A DNA stretch of 64,000 nt from Siphonodentalium dalli (GCA_032622095.1 CP136061.1:237634609-237698608), one strand, 5' to 3'; counted from the stretch's first letter, positions 45,330-58,190 are shown. Notes: generated by a model from the sequence alone, not told the origin. Numbers and translations are program-made.

Positions 45330-46990
45330 CTATATATATGACAACCATATATATTTGTCAGGAAAATAATACATATTTCACAAATTAAAAAATGTGGGGT
45401 TGCTGTTTACTCTTAAAACGATTGCAATTATATTCCCAAATCTTGTTTTGGTGAGGTAATCTCGACCAACATCCCTGATAATGCCTCTCCGACCATATAC
45501 ATATATCTGATAACCGTGCATCAATATTTGTAAGGAAGAAAATCAATACTTATTATGTAAACGAAATGATGTCAGGCAATTAACTACTTAAAACCGATAT
45601 ATGATGTAGGGGATATAATTAGCCTATGTCTGACTTGTGAACGTGGCCTAATAAACCAGGCAGAAAATAAGGATGCAGGATTCTTTCCAAATGTTCCTTT
45701 CGGACTCGTTTGCGAACAAAAGGATGTCGAGTCAATATCAATAGCTTTAAACGATTGTAAAAAGAAATGCATATTAAGCTGTGTATGCAGTTTTATAGCC
45801 GATATGTGTTTGTCATAAATATAAATACTTTTTTGCTAATGAAAATGTAAGATCTTAAACAATTGTAAAAAAAGTATGCATTTCTATGTTTAAATGTTCT
45901 TTTTATGTGATAATCTCGACCAACATCGTCCCTGCTAATCCGCTTTCACTTCAGTCATACCCATTTCACAGCAATAATTGTTTGTCAGAAAAAAAAATCA
46001 AAAGATGTATTATATCTTGCCAAATGTTCCTTTCGTATCGATCAAATCATTCATGTAACACTTGTCCAACCAATTAAACATATGTACATACCCATTAGAC
46101 AACCATACTTATTTGTTACAAAATCGATACTTATTTTGCAAACGAAAAAAAAATGTCATGTCAACGTTAGAAGCCTTAAAACAATTGTGAAATACGTATG
46201 CAGTTCTATTTCTAAATGTTCTTTTCGTATAAGAATCTCGACCAATACCATCCCTGCTAATCCGCTGTCCAACCATACCTATAAAGCTATTTGACAGCCA
46301 TACTTATTTGTCAAAAAATCAATACTTATTTTGCAATCGAAAAAATGTCATGTTACTGTCAGAAGCTTTAAAACAATTCTAAAATCGGTATGCATTTCTG
46401 CTTCCAGATGTTCTTTTAGTATGATAATCTTAAAAGATGACTCCCATCATCCCCGATAATCTGCTTTCCAGTCATACCGAGCTATTTGACAACCATACTT
46501 ATTTGTCAGAAAAATCAATACTTATTTTACTTACAAATTAAAAAAAATATCGGGTCGCTGTTAAGCCTTAAAAAGAACTGTAAACTAAGTATGCAATTTC
46601 ATTCCCATATAGTTTTCTTTTTGTGTGATTATCTAGATAAAAATCATTCCTGCTAACCCTTCTCCAGTCTCAAACCATGTATATATACATATGTGACAAC
46701 CATACTTATTTGTCAGAAAAATGAATACTTATTTTACTAACAAATTAAAAAAAATGTCGGGTCGCTGTTAAGCCTTAAAACGATTTGTAAAATAATTTGG
46801 GAATTTTATTGCAATATCTGACCTTTTTGTATGATTATCTAGATAAAATAATTCCTGCTAATCCCTCTCCAGTCTCCAGCCATGTCAAAATACCTATGGG
46901 ACAACCATACTTATTTGTCAGAAAAAAATCAATACTTATTTTTTAAACGGAATGCTGTCAGTGAATTAACTACATTGAACGATTCATATC
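45330..46990. repeat. ~195-bp tandem repeat block 1 in the 6.4-kb element
   Basis: Clear units begin at CAACCATACTTATTTGTCAG near 46107, 46301, 46492, 46702 and 46904 (spacing 191-210 bp). Degenerate units lie before them. Typical unit parts in order are the CATACTTATTT phrase, CAATACTTATTTTGC, AAAAAATGTC, AGCCTTAAAACAATTGTAAA, a TGTTCTTTT segment, ATAATCTCGACCAACATC and CCTGCTAATCCGCTCTCCA. Confidence 0.85.
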
Positions 46991-47024
46991 ATCATACCGA
47001 TATATGACGCAGGGGATATGATTA

Positions 47025-47700
47025 TACCCCCTTTTTGAAAAAAGGGGGGTATACCGTTTTTCACCTGTCCGTCCGTCCGTCAGATGTCTGTTGATGTCAT
47101 AACTTGAATAGTAGTGATCTTATCTCTATAAAATTAGGTATGATGCCATTAAATAGAGGGTTGCGTCGTTTTGTTCGGATTTTCCATTCTAGAGTTATTC
47201 ATCTTCATTTCTCTGGAAATGTTGGCTTTTTTGTCAGTCTGGTGTCTGTTCATGTCATAACTTCAACAGTTGTGCTGGGGATCGATCAATGAAATTCGGT
47301 CTGGCTGTTCATTTCCATTCTAGAGTTATTCATCTTTGTTTATTTAAAAATGTTGCCTTTTTGGTCTGTCCGATGTCTGTTCGTGTCATAACTGCAACAA
47401 TGAAATTTGGTATGGATGTGCACTACTATGAGAACATTCAATAGAGGGTTCCATTGTTTTGTTCGGCTTTTCCAACCTAGAGTTATGCATATAAATGTCA
47501 TATATTTGTTTATCTGGAAATGTCTGTTCAGGTCATAACTTGAACAGGTAGTCCTCGGATCTCAATGAAAGTATGTATGGATGTTCACTATTATGGGGAC
47601 ATTCAATAGAGGATTCAATCGTTTTGTTCGAGTTTCCGTTCTTTATATGCAAATGTTGGCTTTTTGGTCCATCCGATGTCTGTTTAGGCATGTTATAGGT
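47025..47700. repeat. Second tandem repeat type within the 6.4-kb element
   Basis: Begins with a palindrome pairing ATACCCCC with GGGGGGTAT around TTTTTGAAAAAA and (GTCC)n-like sequence. ~120-180 bp degenerate units follow, with CATTCTAGAGTTATTCATCT and TGTCTGTTCATGTCATAACT. It may be an older insertion into the array. Confidence 0.65.
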
Positions 47701-47749
47701 ATGCCCACATTAGGTGGTATGCCACAAGGGGGTATATATACCGGACGAC

Positions 47750-48056
47750 AGTCCATCTTTTGTTATGCCTGACTTGTGAACGTGGACTAATAAACCAGGT
47801 AGAAAATAAGGATGCATGATTTTTTCCAAATGTTCCTTTCGGACTTATTTTGCGAACAAAAGGATGTCGAGTCAATATTAATAGCCTTAAAACAATTGTA
47901 AAAAATTGTAAATTAAGCTTACTATGCAGTTTTATTGCCCATATGTTATTGCCAAACATACATTTTTGTCAGAAATATCAATACTTATTTTGCAAATGAA
48001 AATGTCATATCTATGTTAGAAGCCTTAAACAATTGTGAAACAAGTATCTATTCAAT
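47750..48056. repeat. ~195-bp repeat continues
   Basis: One to two degenerate units (CCAAACATACATTTTTGTCAG at about 47951) up to the nested MITE. Confidence 0.6.
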
Positions 48057-49043
48057 GGCGCGTACACATGACGGGCAAGAAAATATCAGGTATGCCCCAT
48101 GTGACTTACTTGACCAATACAAAAAAGTAATACACGAAAATATCCGATGGAGGCAGTGGACGGGTATGTTGTCGCCTGTGTGTGATATGTGTTCACCTTG
48201 ATTGGTGGTCACCGGCATCCGTAAAATAATCTCTAAGGCATTCGCTGTAACCGTTCACGCACTCGAGTTATGTAACCGTTCACGCACTCGAGTTATGATC
48301 CACCAATATAGTATCGTCTGTTTCAACAACTGATCTCGTAATTCCATTTTAGATGGGTCAACAGAATCGCTGAAGTATTGTATGAATATATAGAGGCGTA
48401 TATCTATAGAGTGTTTCCGTCAATCCATGTTTGCACCCCTCCCCATCGCCTTTGAATTTCCGACCTGGTATACCTCACATGCCTTGTGTTTTTTTTAACT
48501 TGAATGTTGACTGGACACCAGGGAGTGACTCAGGGAAGGACATAGAGGAAACGTCAAACCAATATTTTGACCAAAAGTAGGACGATCGAGATGCAAATGT
48601 TGGTCTAAACAACAAATTCGACATACATTACTGGTTGGAAATTCAGGCAACCAGAACAATTTCAACCCACTGTTTGTGTAATAGTGTCAGAAATGAAATT
48701 TCCAACTGCATGGTGAACACTTTCTCATTATATACAAGGTCTTTGTACGTGAGAGCAACGTGGCTACATGTGGGTGAGTGCCTCATCCCACCGACTCTAC
48801 GGTAATACACGTCAACAGTTGGAAATGCCATATTATGAATTGCCAATATGGACTATAGGTTGTTTACCAGACCCAATTCACTTAACCAGCACGACTAATA
48901 TAGTGTTCTGACTGAGCTGAATCAATGCCATCAAAACCGCCGCGTTCTCACGGGCTTAATCTTTGCAGCAAGAAAATATAAGGGTACAATTGTATCTGAT
49001 ATTTTCTTGCAGATATTTTCTTGCAGGTACATGTGAACGCACC
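48057..49043. mobile_element. Nested MITE in the 6.4-kb element
   Basis: Inverted ends GGCGCGTACACATG and CATGTGAACGCACC, followed inward by GCAAGAAAATATC on both sides. 987 bp. The flanking ~195-bp unit is split between CTATTCAAT and ATAAATGTTATTTTT. Target duplication unclear (AT). Contains part of the TTGGAAAT repeat family. Confidence 0.65.
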
Positions 49044-51440
49044 ATAAATGTTATTTTTGTGTGATAATCTCGACCAACATCATCCCAAACCGCTCTCCAT
49101 GGCAGTCATATCCATTTCACAGCCATATATACATATTTGTCAGAAAAACATCAAGACTTATTGTGTATGGTATCTTTCCAAATGTTATTTTCGTATCGAT
49201 CAATTCATTCATGTAACACTTGCCCAACCAGTTATACATATATATACATACATATTAGACAACCATACTTATTTGTTACAAAATCGATACTTATTTTGCA
49301 AACGAAAAAATGTCATGTCAATGTTAGAAGCCTTAAAACAATTGTGAAATACGTATGCAGTTCTATTTCTAACTGTTCTTTTCGGGTAAGAGTCTCGGCC
49401 AACATCATCCCTGCTAATCCGCTTTCCAACCATACCTATATAGCTATTTGACAACCATACTTATTTGTCCAAAAAAAATCAATACTTATTTTACAATCGA
49501 AAAAATGTCATGTTTATAATGTTAAAAGCCTTAAAACAATTGTAAAATCGGTATGCATTTCTGCTGCAGATGTTCTTTTAGTATGATAATCTTAAAAGAT
49601 GACTCCCATCATCCCCGATAATCCGCTCTCCAACCATACGGAGCTATTTGACAACCATACTTATTGTCAGAAAAACCAATACTTATTTTACTTACAAATT
49701 AAAAAACAAACCAACGACAAAGTCACGACATTCAGATTTGTAAGCCGTTCCATGTGTTGTTCGTGGGGCATTAATTAATAACTAAATTGGATTAACACAG
49801 AAATCAGATGCAATTTGTGTATGGAATGATTTATTTTGAACTTCGAATAATACACAATAAAGACGAATAAAACACAATTCATTCCTGAAATTTGAAGCAT
49901 AATATTGTTCATTTTCCATATATAATTCAATTTGTTGGATCTTGTGTTTTAGCGTCTCTGATCACATGTATATATCTGATGTCCCCAGCGTTGTATAAAC
50001 TTCGTCTGGAAGGGAAGAAACATATAATTAAACATATAGATACATACACACCAAACCTAAAAAGTATACATAACGCGCGATTCCCAAATGTTATTTGTGT
50101 GTGATAATTTTGACCAGCATCTTATCTGCTATTCCGCTCTCCAGTACGTCTACCCATTTGACAACCATACTTATTAGAAAAATCAATACAAAAAAATGTC
50201 GGGTCAATATTTTAGCTTAAGCCCAATTATTTGAGATATGCAAAAATAGTTGTGTTTAAGCGCAGATATTTGTAATTAAGCTAAACATTTGTGCGTTAAC
50301 TCATGTATATTTCATGCCCAATCAATATAGATCTTCCCTCAAAAATAAAATAGTCTTCCCCTGTGTGGTGGACTCTAATGTGTGGTGGGCTCTGCCATTA
50401 TCAACAGGTGTGTCAGGTAATGCTTTAAAACAAAATTAATGTCCTTATTTGCGCTTTGGCTTCCCATAAATATTGTTACAAGCATTAAGACATTTGTAAA
50501 ATAAGTATCCACTTCTATTCCCAAATATTCTTTTTGTGTGGTAATTTCGACCAACATCATCCCTGCTAATCCGCTCTCGAACCATATAAAGGTACCTAGC
50601 TATTTGACAACCATACTTATTTGTCAATCAATACTTATTTTGCGAACGAAAGAATGTTGGGTCAATGTTACAAGCCTTGTGACATTTGTAAAATAGTATG
50701 CGGTTTTATTCCAAAATGTTCTTTTTGTGTGGTATTCTCGACCGACATCATCCCTGCTAATTCGCTCTCCAGCCACATATATACATAGTTATTTTTACAA
50801 CCATACTTATTTGTCAACCAATACTTATTTGTCAATCAATAGGACTACTTATTTTGCGAACGAAAAGGATATGTCGGGTCAATGTTAAGCCTTAAGAATT
50901 GTAAAGTAAGCTACTATGAGCAATTTTATTCCCAAATGTTTTTGTTGTATAGGCCTAGATGGTTATCTTTACCAACGCCATGCATCACTGCTAATCCGCC
51001 CTCCAATCATATCCATTTGACAACCATACTTATTTGTCAAATCAATACATGTTTTGCAACCGAAAAGATGTCGGTTAACGTATATCCTTAGTGGTATTTT
51101 TGTACGACCATTGATAAAAAAAAAATCACTAAACTGCTAACCTCTCTCCAGCAATTAATTCACGCACATTTGACATATGCAAACCATACTTATTTGTCAG
51201 AAAAAATAAATATGTATTTTACGAACAGCCAAATTAAACAAATTTGTCGGGTCAATAGTATAGACGCACATGTATGTATATATCCGTATAAATATATTTA
51301 TAAATCAATGCGGACGCAGAGAGAGTCTAATGTAGAATATAAAATAATTGTGGACAAGAATGCCATAAATTCTTGTGTTGACACATTAATTTTTGTTGTG
51401 GAAATTAATATTTTCACTTGTTTGATGATCGGTGCTTAAC
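49044..51440. repeat. ~195-bp tandem repeat block 2
   Basis: Further units with ACCATACTTATT near 49261, 49454, 49656, 50164, 50610, 50800, 51020 and 51184, all in the same orientation as block 1. An unrelated stretch at about 49710-50090 and some deletions break the regular spacing. Confidence 0.8.
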
Positions 51441-51895
51441 ACCCACTCTTTGGTGACACTGTTTCCCACCGAGGCGCGACCTACGGTTTGTGGGAGGAGT
51501 GAACATGAGCAGACGCAAAAACCATACTTATTTTACAACCATACTTATATTTTAGAACACCGGCACCGAAACTAATTATATGTAATTTATTACCTTGGCT
51601 AGAACAACGAAAACGGCGCTTTTTAGACCGTCGCCTGGGGCACCAAAGAAACAGAAATCACTGACTTTTAGACCACTATTTATAGATTATCTGATGAGTT
51701 ATAATCTATAACTCCCTGGATAATCTTTAATTCTAAAAGTGGCATAAAAGTAAGTTATTGCAACCTCTGTGGTTTCATGCATGGAATTTCCAAAAATGGG
51801 GGTGTGCATCACGAGACACCCCAACCCCCTGTCATCACACATGTCCCTGTACACATGTGTCCATATGTACCACAGTACATGTAATTTAACTATGA

Positions 51896-52500
51896 GTTTA
51901 TAGTAAACTATAGTATTACTATATTATAGTATGCTATAGTCCAGTATTACTATAGTATAACGTGAAAGGGTCACTCTCACCAAAAAAAGTGCTGAAGGGT
52001 ACACAGGTTTTGAAAATGTGCTGAAGGGTACACAGGGTTTGTGATCGGTACTAATGCAGTTACTGTAACTGTGTTCCCGAAAGTCTGGCGCCCATCAGCA
52101 GTTCGTATTCAGTTCAGTTTAATTTTCCTTGGAACATACACTATTATTCTCTAACAGAAATCATGGCAGACACGAAAACTAAAAGTCATTTAGGAGAGGG
52201 GGTACCCATAAGTGAGTTAGCTCTTGTCCTCCAATCCCATTGTCTGTATAAAAAATGTATGTGTTATATATCATGTGTTATATAAATTAGACAAATAAAT
52301 ATGTTTAAACTAAAAGTCATTTAGAACGATATTTCAAAACCTGTGTACCATTCAGCACATTTTCAAAAACTGTATCACAGTAAATATAAGTGTACTATGG
52401 TACTTCCCATAATACTACTGTGATATACCATGGTATACTATAACACCTAGTAAAATGCCCTTTTATCGCTGTAAGTTATGATGGTTTACTATGAAAACTG
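51896..52500. repeat. Inverted repeat spanning the duplication's right breakpoint
   Basis: 51896-52040 (TATAGTA palindromes plus GCTGAAGGGTACACAGG) is partly complementary to 52330-52500 (AAACCTGTGTACC...CAGCACATTTTCAAAA plus ACTATGGTA phrases). The end of copy B (52144) lies between the arms; in copy A the second arm is absent. Confidence 0.6.
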
Positions 52501-54789
52501 AGGTATTGTACCATTCTCTCACTGTGTATAAATTTTACATAACATACCATGTCAATCTAGCAATGGTTACCCAGTGTCTGTTGATTTGAATCTACTGTTA
52601 AGTGTCAATAGATAAAATCGTCACAACTTGGTTTTTACATGCCCGAAGCCAGCCATATCACATGAGGCCGAATGTTATCTATTTGACCTTCAAAAGTAGA
52701 TTCAAATCAACGTATCATTTCTGTTCCCCCATAGAAATGAATAGGGTAATTTGAACCCATATTTGAGTATTTGATCATTTTGAACTAAATAAAGAATAAA
52801 TTCAAATTCATGTACAGTTTGATATTTTTTACCAAAACAGATTGCACCATAAATAACTTAACATAAATTAAGTTATTTAAATGTCTCACCCCCCCCCCCT
52901 AACTTTGGTCAAAATTTTCAACAGTTGGAAATTTCATACCTGACACAACATTAGCTGGAAATTGCACACCAACAATACGTTGAAAATGTTCTTGTAGTTT
53001 GATTTTCAAACAATTTATTGGGAGGGAATTTATTGTTTTTGGACCAATATTTGCATGTTTTCCTTCTTTTGTACAATTTTTGGACTGAAATGGCCATCAG
53101 TTAGACATTTCCAACACTTGGAAAGCTTGTGTCCTGGTCCCTCCCCCATGGCCAGTCAGAAACTTCTAGTTAATTTAAGAAAACAATATTGTCCTACATT
53201 TGGTCAAAATTGTCACTGGAATTGTCATCAGTTGGAAATTTGCTAGGATTTTCCGATTTTCTTGTTCAGATTTCAAAACAATATTTTACTACATTTGGTT
53301 AAACTGTATACTGAAATGGTAATCAGTTGGAAAAATTCAAAACTAAGGGAGAGTATGAGGTTTGAAATTTCCAACACTATGGAAGCTTGTGGTCAGTCTA
53401 GATGCTAGGATTTTGCGATTTTCTTGTTTAGTTTTCTAAATTTTCTCACACCGGGCCGAACAACTATGGTCGACCCCGGTGTGTCCTGGTCTATTGCCCG
53501 TAGTCGTTTGCATTTGTCTGGAGTTAGACCACTAGATGTTAGGATTTGTGCAATTTTCAGGTTCAAAATATATGAATATTATCATACCGGGTAGATAGAA
53601 CCATGGTTTATAAATAGGAAATAGGCTATTAGGCCTGTGAACACTTAGGTGCAAGGGGGTGCAAATGGAATTATGCAAAACCTTGTCTCTTGTCTGATTC
53701 AAGAGGGGGTGCAGTTGTAATTATCAAGGTGGACAACACCCCCACCCCAACGGAGATCCTCCAGCCACGTCCCTGGCCCAGGGTCACCTCATATGAGTAT
53801 TGTAGTCAGTACGGCAGAGGTTCCACGTGTCGCTACTGTTTTATGGTTGACCGGTGTCTGGTAGCTCTCCAGTAAACTACAAATCAACCATCCATAGTAT
53901 ACGTACACCAAGTGTCTCCTGTCCATCGTGCATTATAGATTTGGGTTTCGCACAGCTTGCACGTAATTTACATTTAGTGGAGCGGATATGTGCCAGAAAA
54001 TAGGCGAATCGTTACACTTTGTGAATAAATTACGAAATTTCGCACACTTAATCTTTGGTATGTCTCAGTTTAAAAAAATCGGTAGGCTGAGGTCAGTTAG
54101 TGTGATTATGCAGTTGTCACAGCAACCAACCCCTGTATAGTTTACGGTATAGGGTAGTTTATGTAGTCATCGCTTTGTCCAATATAGACAAGGCCAATAT
54201 ATGTATAACAGACTGTAAAATTTGGGCTCAGGTCACCAAAATGTTGTTTGTTGCCATGGAAACGAATGGATTTGTTTTCAAAAACTAGTAAACAAAAATT
54301 AAAATTGGACTTAGTTTGTACCAATTTCACAAATTTCATATGATAAGTTTCAATTTAAGATAATATCATCATCGGTAATCAAGACAATATGACAGATTTT
54401 TCGGATTTAGTTATTGATTGACCACAATAAACGAAGTTTTATATGAACACTGGTTGGCGAGAATTGGAAATATCAAGTTCGAGATTGGCCGGTTGTTGAC
54501 AAATTGAAGTTCAGGTAGTAGCTCTAGTGCACATGATAAGAATGGGAATTCATGCTTTAAGATTACCTTCGGAGCTCTGAAATGTTATATATATATATCC
54601 ACAAAGCAGGTTTCACCATACTCACACTTAGGCCCTAGTTGCCATGGGAACAATAGTTCCCCACTTAACTTGCCCATGAGCTGATAGGGTGTAGTCACCC
54701 CCAAGATTTAACTTCACCTGACTCATTTTCTTCCTTATGATGCCCCGCAACTTTGAATGAATGTTAACACGAAAATAAATGGCCGTGTA
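52501..54789. other. Non-coding DNA with TTGGAAATTTCCAAC-type repeats
   Basis: 52900-53600 contains repeated blocks ending AGTTGGAAATTT and GCTAGGATTTTCCGATTTTC. A short inverted pair ACACCGGG/CCCCGGTGT lies near 53447-53485. 53600-54789 shows no gene; open frames at 53690-53875 and 54142-54339 have no motif. Confidence 0.45.
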
Positions 54790-56030
54790 GACACCAGACA
54801 AGATGGCGTCCAACATGGCCGCAGTTTTTCAGATGGGTCACTAAGTCAGGTCGATGCTAATTATAGTGAGAAAATCTTGTCATATGTATACAAATATATA
54901 TACTTTTGTGAAGCTAAGATACAATTCCACTTTTTATAGTAAAATGGGAACTCCCCATCCAAGATGGTCTCCAAAATGGAAGTCGGAAGTGGAAAATTTG
55001 ATATTTTTTTCCTAATAACATCTAGATCAATTTCTGCTGTATGGAACTGACTGATAATTCTGGCTTTATTTTGTACTTTTCATTTAAGTGATCGTTGGAG
55101 CAATGAAATATGCTATACTTGTGGCCCCAGTCTCTTCCGATCCCTCAAAAATTTGATTTTACAGAATGCGGTAAAAAATTCACCAAAAATCACCATTGGG
55201 ATTGTAGTCATATTTCAACAAGAAATTGGCAGAACTGTGCACTGTAAGTAAGGCATACCATTACTTATGAATATTCCAACTCAATCTGACTCAATGGCTG
55301 CCAAAATGACGGCCAAAATATTAAAAATGGTAGATTTCGCACTAGCGTGTCATGCAATCGATTAAAAGTTGGGATATAATTAATACAATTGGCTATTGTG
55401 TATCTTATACATTGAATACTAACATTTCTGATGCACCTCGCTTGATTGTTATTATTGTTAATAGCCACTGACATTACCAGAATTATTGGATTGTTTTCTA
55501 TCACAAACTTGACATCAAAATCGGCAAAAAAAATAACTTTTCGGGTTTGTACGATTTTTTTCAAGTAAAATGGAACTATCATTGGTATAAAATATGGTTA
55601 TTGTTTTGATATGTCTTAAATGCGTGAAAATGAGGTGTTTTTCACATATATCTCGAACATTATTCTCTGCTGTTCCAAAAATGTAGCAAATTGTGACAAG
55701 TACTTTGTTATTAAATATGTAACATAATTCACTGACAACTAAATGTTCTATTCTGGTTGTCTCAGTACCTTATGCGGCATGACACATTCATGCTAAAGGA
55801 TGCAGTATGGGATGTTACCAAAAACTTCTTTTGGGATTCTGGCCATGATCGTTTTGAACGGAAATGGGCAGAACTTTGAAACTGAAATGAGATGGGCCAT
55901 ATTATGTGGCTACTCTGCCAAATAACACCAAAATTCTGGCCCATTGGCATCAAAATTGATTGACTTATGTCCGGAAAACCGTTTCTTCCTTTGTGCAGAT
56001 AACACGCCATCATGCTAGGGAACACTCTGA
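54790..56030 (-). repeat. GGCGGCCAT-family dispersed repeat, reverse copy
   Basis: Diverged reverse complement of the repeat at 25155-26240. Shared phrases include CCACTGACATTACCAGAA, ATCACAAACTTGACATCAAA and TTTTTACAGAATGCGGTAAA-like text. Its outer part (55640-55930) also pairs with 57845-58110. Confidence 0.7.
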
Positions 56031-56059
56031 CATTACCTCTCTATCAATTAATATATCCA

Positions 56060-57770
56060 TGGGTTATTGTGGAAAGCGATAGTCACCCAAATGTACACCT
56101 GCGCAACCCACCCATGAACATGCAATCACTCCATATGTAGCCACTCGCTTCATATACATACACCTCACGTGTGACCATACAGCCACACTTGGTATACCCG
56201 TACACGACTGTACAGTAATACAGTCACACCAGGTATTACCCTACACCTCACCATTGACTATATGATGTGTACTTATTCACCACATCGATGATCATACAGT
56301 CACTTCTTGTCAGTGGCAATACAATCACTCCCTGTATATATATTTCTCACACCCATGACCATATAGCCACTCAATATATACATATACACTGCAACCATAA
56401 CCATAGTCACTCCATGTATACATATATCCCATACTTTGCACGCACGGCAATTCATACACGACAGGCATCAATGTACATCTCGCTCATGCCAATTCGGCCA
56501 CTCGCTGTATACTAACACACCACATTCGTGGTAATACAGTAACTCCTCGTATGCATATTCCCTCCACCATTCGGCCATACTTTTGCTCCTTCTACACCTA
56601 TTTGCCACACATATGGACATATATACATATAAACCCCACCCATGCATATATAGTCACTCCAGGTATACATAACCACCTCACCTATGGCCAGACAACCCTA
56701 GATATACCAATACCCCGCATATCACATCAACATTGACCATACAGTCATTCCCGGTATACATATTGGCCACACACATTACCATATAGCCACTCAATATATA
56801 CATATTACATATACACCCCACTCATGGCCATACAGTATCTCCGGGTATACATCTACGCCTCACCAATGGCCATGGAGCTCTTTAATATATACCAATATCA
56901 TGAACACACGGCCATCCATACACTCCAGACTTGCATATACACCTCACCAATGGCAATTCAGACACTCGCTGTATACTCACACACCGCATTGTATATCCAT
57001 TTATTCACCAGTGTATACCTCTGACCACACCCATTACCACAGAGTCACGGCATGTATACATATACAGTACACCTCATCAATAGATATACCAATATCCCGC
57101 ACACATGGCCATTTGAACACTCCAGACTTTCACATACACATCAACCATGACAACCCAGCAACTCGCTGTATACTGATACACACACCCATGAAATACAGAC
57201 ACATCAAAGATGCATATACATACCATATACACCCATGACCACAAGGGCAGTTCCTATATACACACACGTCCGCCAATGACTATCCATCTATACATGTACT
57301 CCATGTATGCATATGCACTTCAACAACCATGACCGTACATTCATTCCCTGCACGCCTATATACATTATCCATAAGCATAAGCATATAACCACTCCCCATG
57401 TGTCCATACACCCACCCATGATCATACAGCCAACACGTGTATTGATATACACCAATCCATGACAATACACCCAAGGTACACCTGTAAATCCCACACAAGG
57501 CTATCTCGTCACGTCACATAAACATAAACAACACGCCGATGACCATGCAGCTACTCTCGTTATACCCATACACCACGCCAATGACCATACAGCCACTCCC
57601 TATATACATAATCACTTCATACATGGCTATACATCCACTCCTTGTATACACATGCATCACATGGACACCACCCATGACCATATAGCCACTCCTTATATAA
57701 CTATTCACATCGTTCATGATCGTACAATAGCTCCCTCTAACCATATTCACCTCACATATGCCCACCCATG
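56060..57770. repeat. Degenerate ~60-bp minisatellite
   Basis: Roughly 28 variable units built from CCATGACCATACAGCCACTC, TGTATACATATACACC and CTCACCCATG. It sits between inverted repeat arms at 55640-56030 and 57780-58190. Open frames across it, on both strands, only reflect the repeat. Confidence 0.85.
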
Positions 57771-57779
57771 CAGTCACGC

Positions 57780-58190
57780 ACCGGCTGCCATTTTGACATA
57801 CATAATGCATTAAGTTGATCAATTGTGAAGCTAATGGACAAGAGTAGCCACATAATATGGTTCCTCTCGGTTCTGTTTCGAAGTTTTGCCCATTGCCGTT
57901 CAGAAATATGACCAGAATCCCAAAAGACGTTTAGGAAGAAGTCCATATTGCATCTTTAAAATGAATTTGTCATCTCGAGAAGGTACTGGGACAACCTGAA
58001 TAAAACATTTAGTTGTCAGTTCATTATGTAACGTCGTTAATAGCTACAACCTATGCTACCTTTTTTTTCAGAACAGCAGAGAATAATGTTCGGGATATAT
58101 GTGACAAATCAACTGTTTTTTAAACAAATTTGTTTGCCAGTTTGGAAGCCATCTTGAATAATTGTACGAATAAATGTCAACCTACACACT
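57780..58190 (+). repeat. GGCGGCCAT-family repeat, forward arm
   Basis: Shares with 25155-25400 the phrases AGGTACTGG, TTGTCAGTT, TAATGTTC and GGATATATG. It is the inverted partner of 55640-55930 (AGTAGCCACATAATATGG here, CCATATTATGTGGCTACT there). Confidence 0.72.

Larger units (their letters stand above)
45112..51559. mobile_element. 6.4-kb element with TGTTCT/AGAACA ends and CCGG duplication
   Basis: Inverted repeats of ~43 bp (tip TGTTCTGAAATATTAGTATG, continuing GTTGTAAAATAAGTATGG) lie just inside CCGG on both sides (45108-45111, 51560-51563). Copy A has one CCGG at 33900-33903. TGT...ACA ends with a 4-bp duplication, often CCGG, recall Ginger-type DNA transposons (family knowledge). 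However, the fifth base does not match the usual TGTNR, and no integrase-like transposase is visible. Most of the interior is a degenerate ~195-bp tandem repeat. It contains the same CCATACTTATTT phrase found in the termini. It also holds a second repeat type (47025-47700) and a nested MITE (48057-49043). Confidence 0.82.
34467..52144. repeat. Segmental tandem duplication, copy B
   Basis: Second copy of 22487-34466, longer (17,678 bp) because of three insertion events not in copy A: 35309-37863, 40036-40864 and 45112-51559. It ends at GGAACATACACTAT (52144), after which unique sequence starts. An 18-bp indel (GTCTGGCGCCCATCAGCA, about 52084) is another difference. Confidence 0.92.

Noticed and set aside
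56267-57238. Several long frames in the 60-bp minisatellite as a His/Tyr/Thr-rich protein
   Set aside because: Frames occur on both strands and change along the array, as expected for stop-poor repeats.
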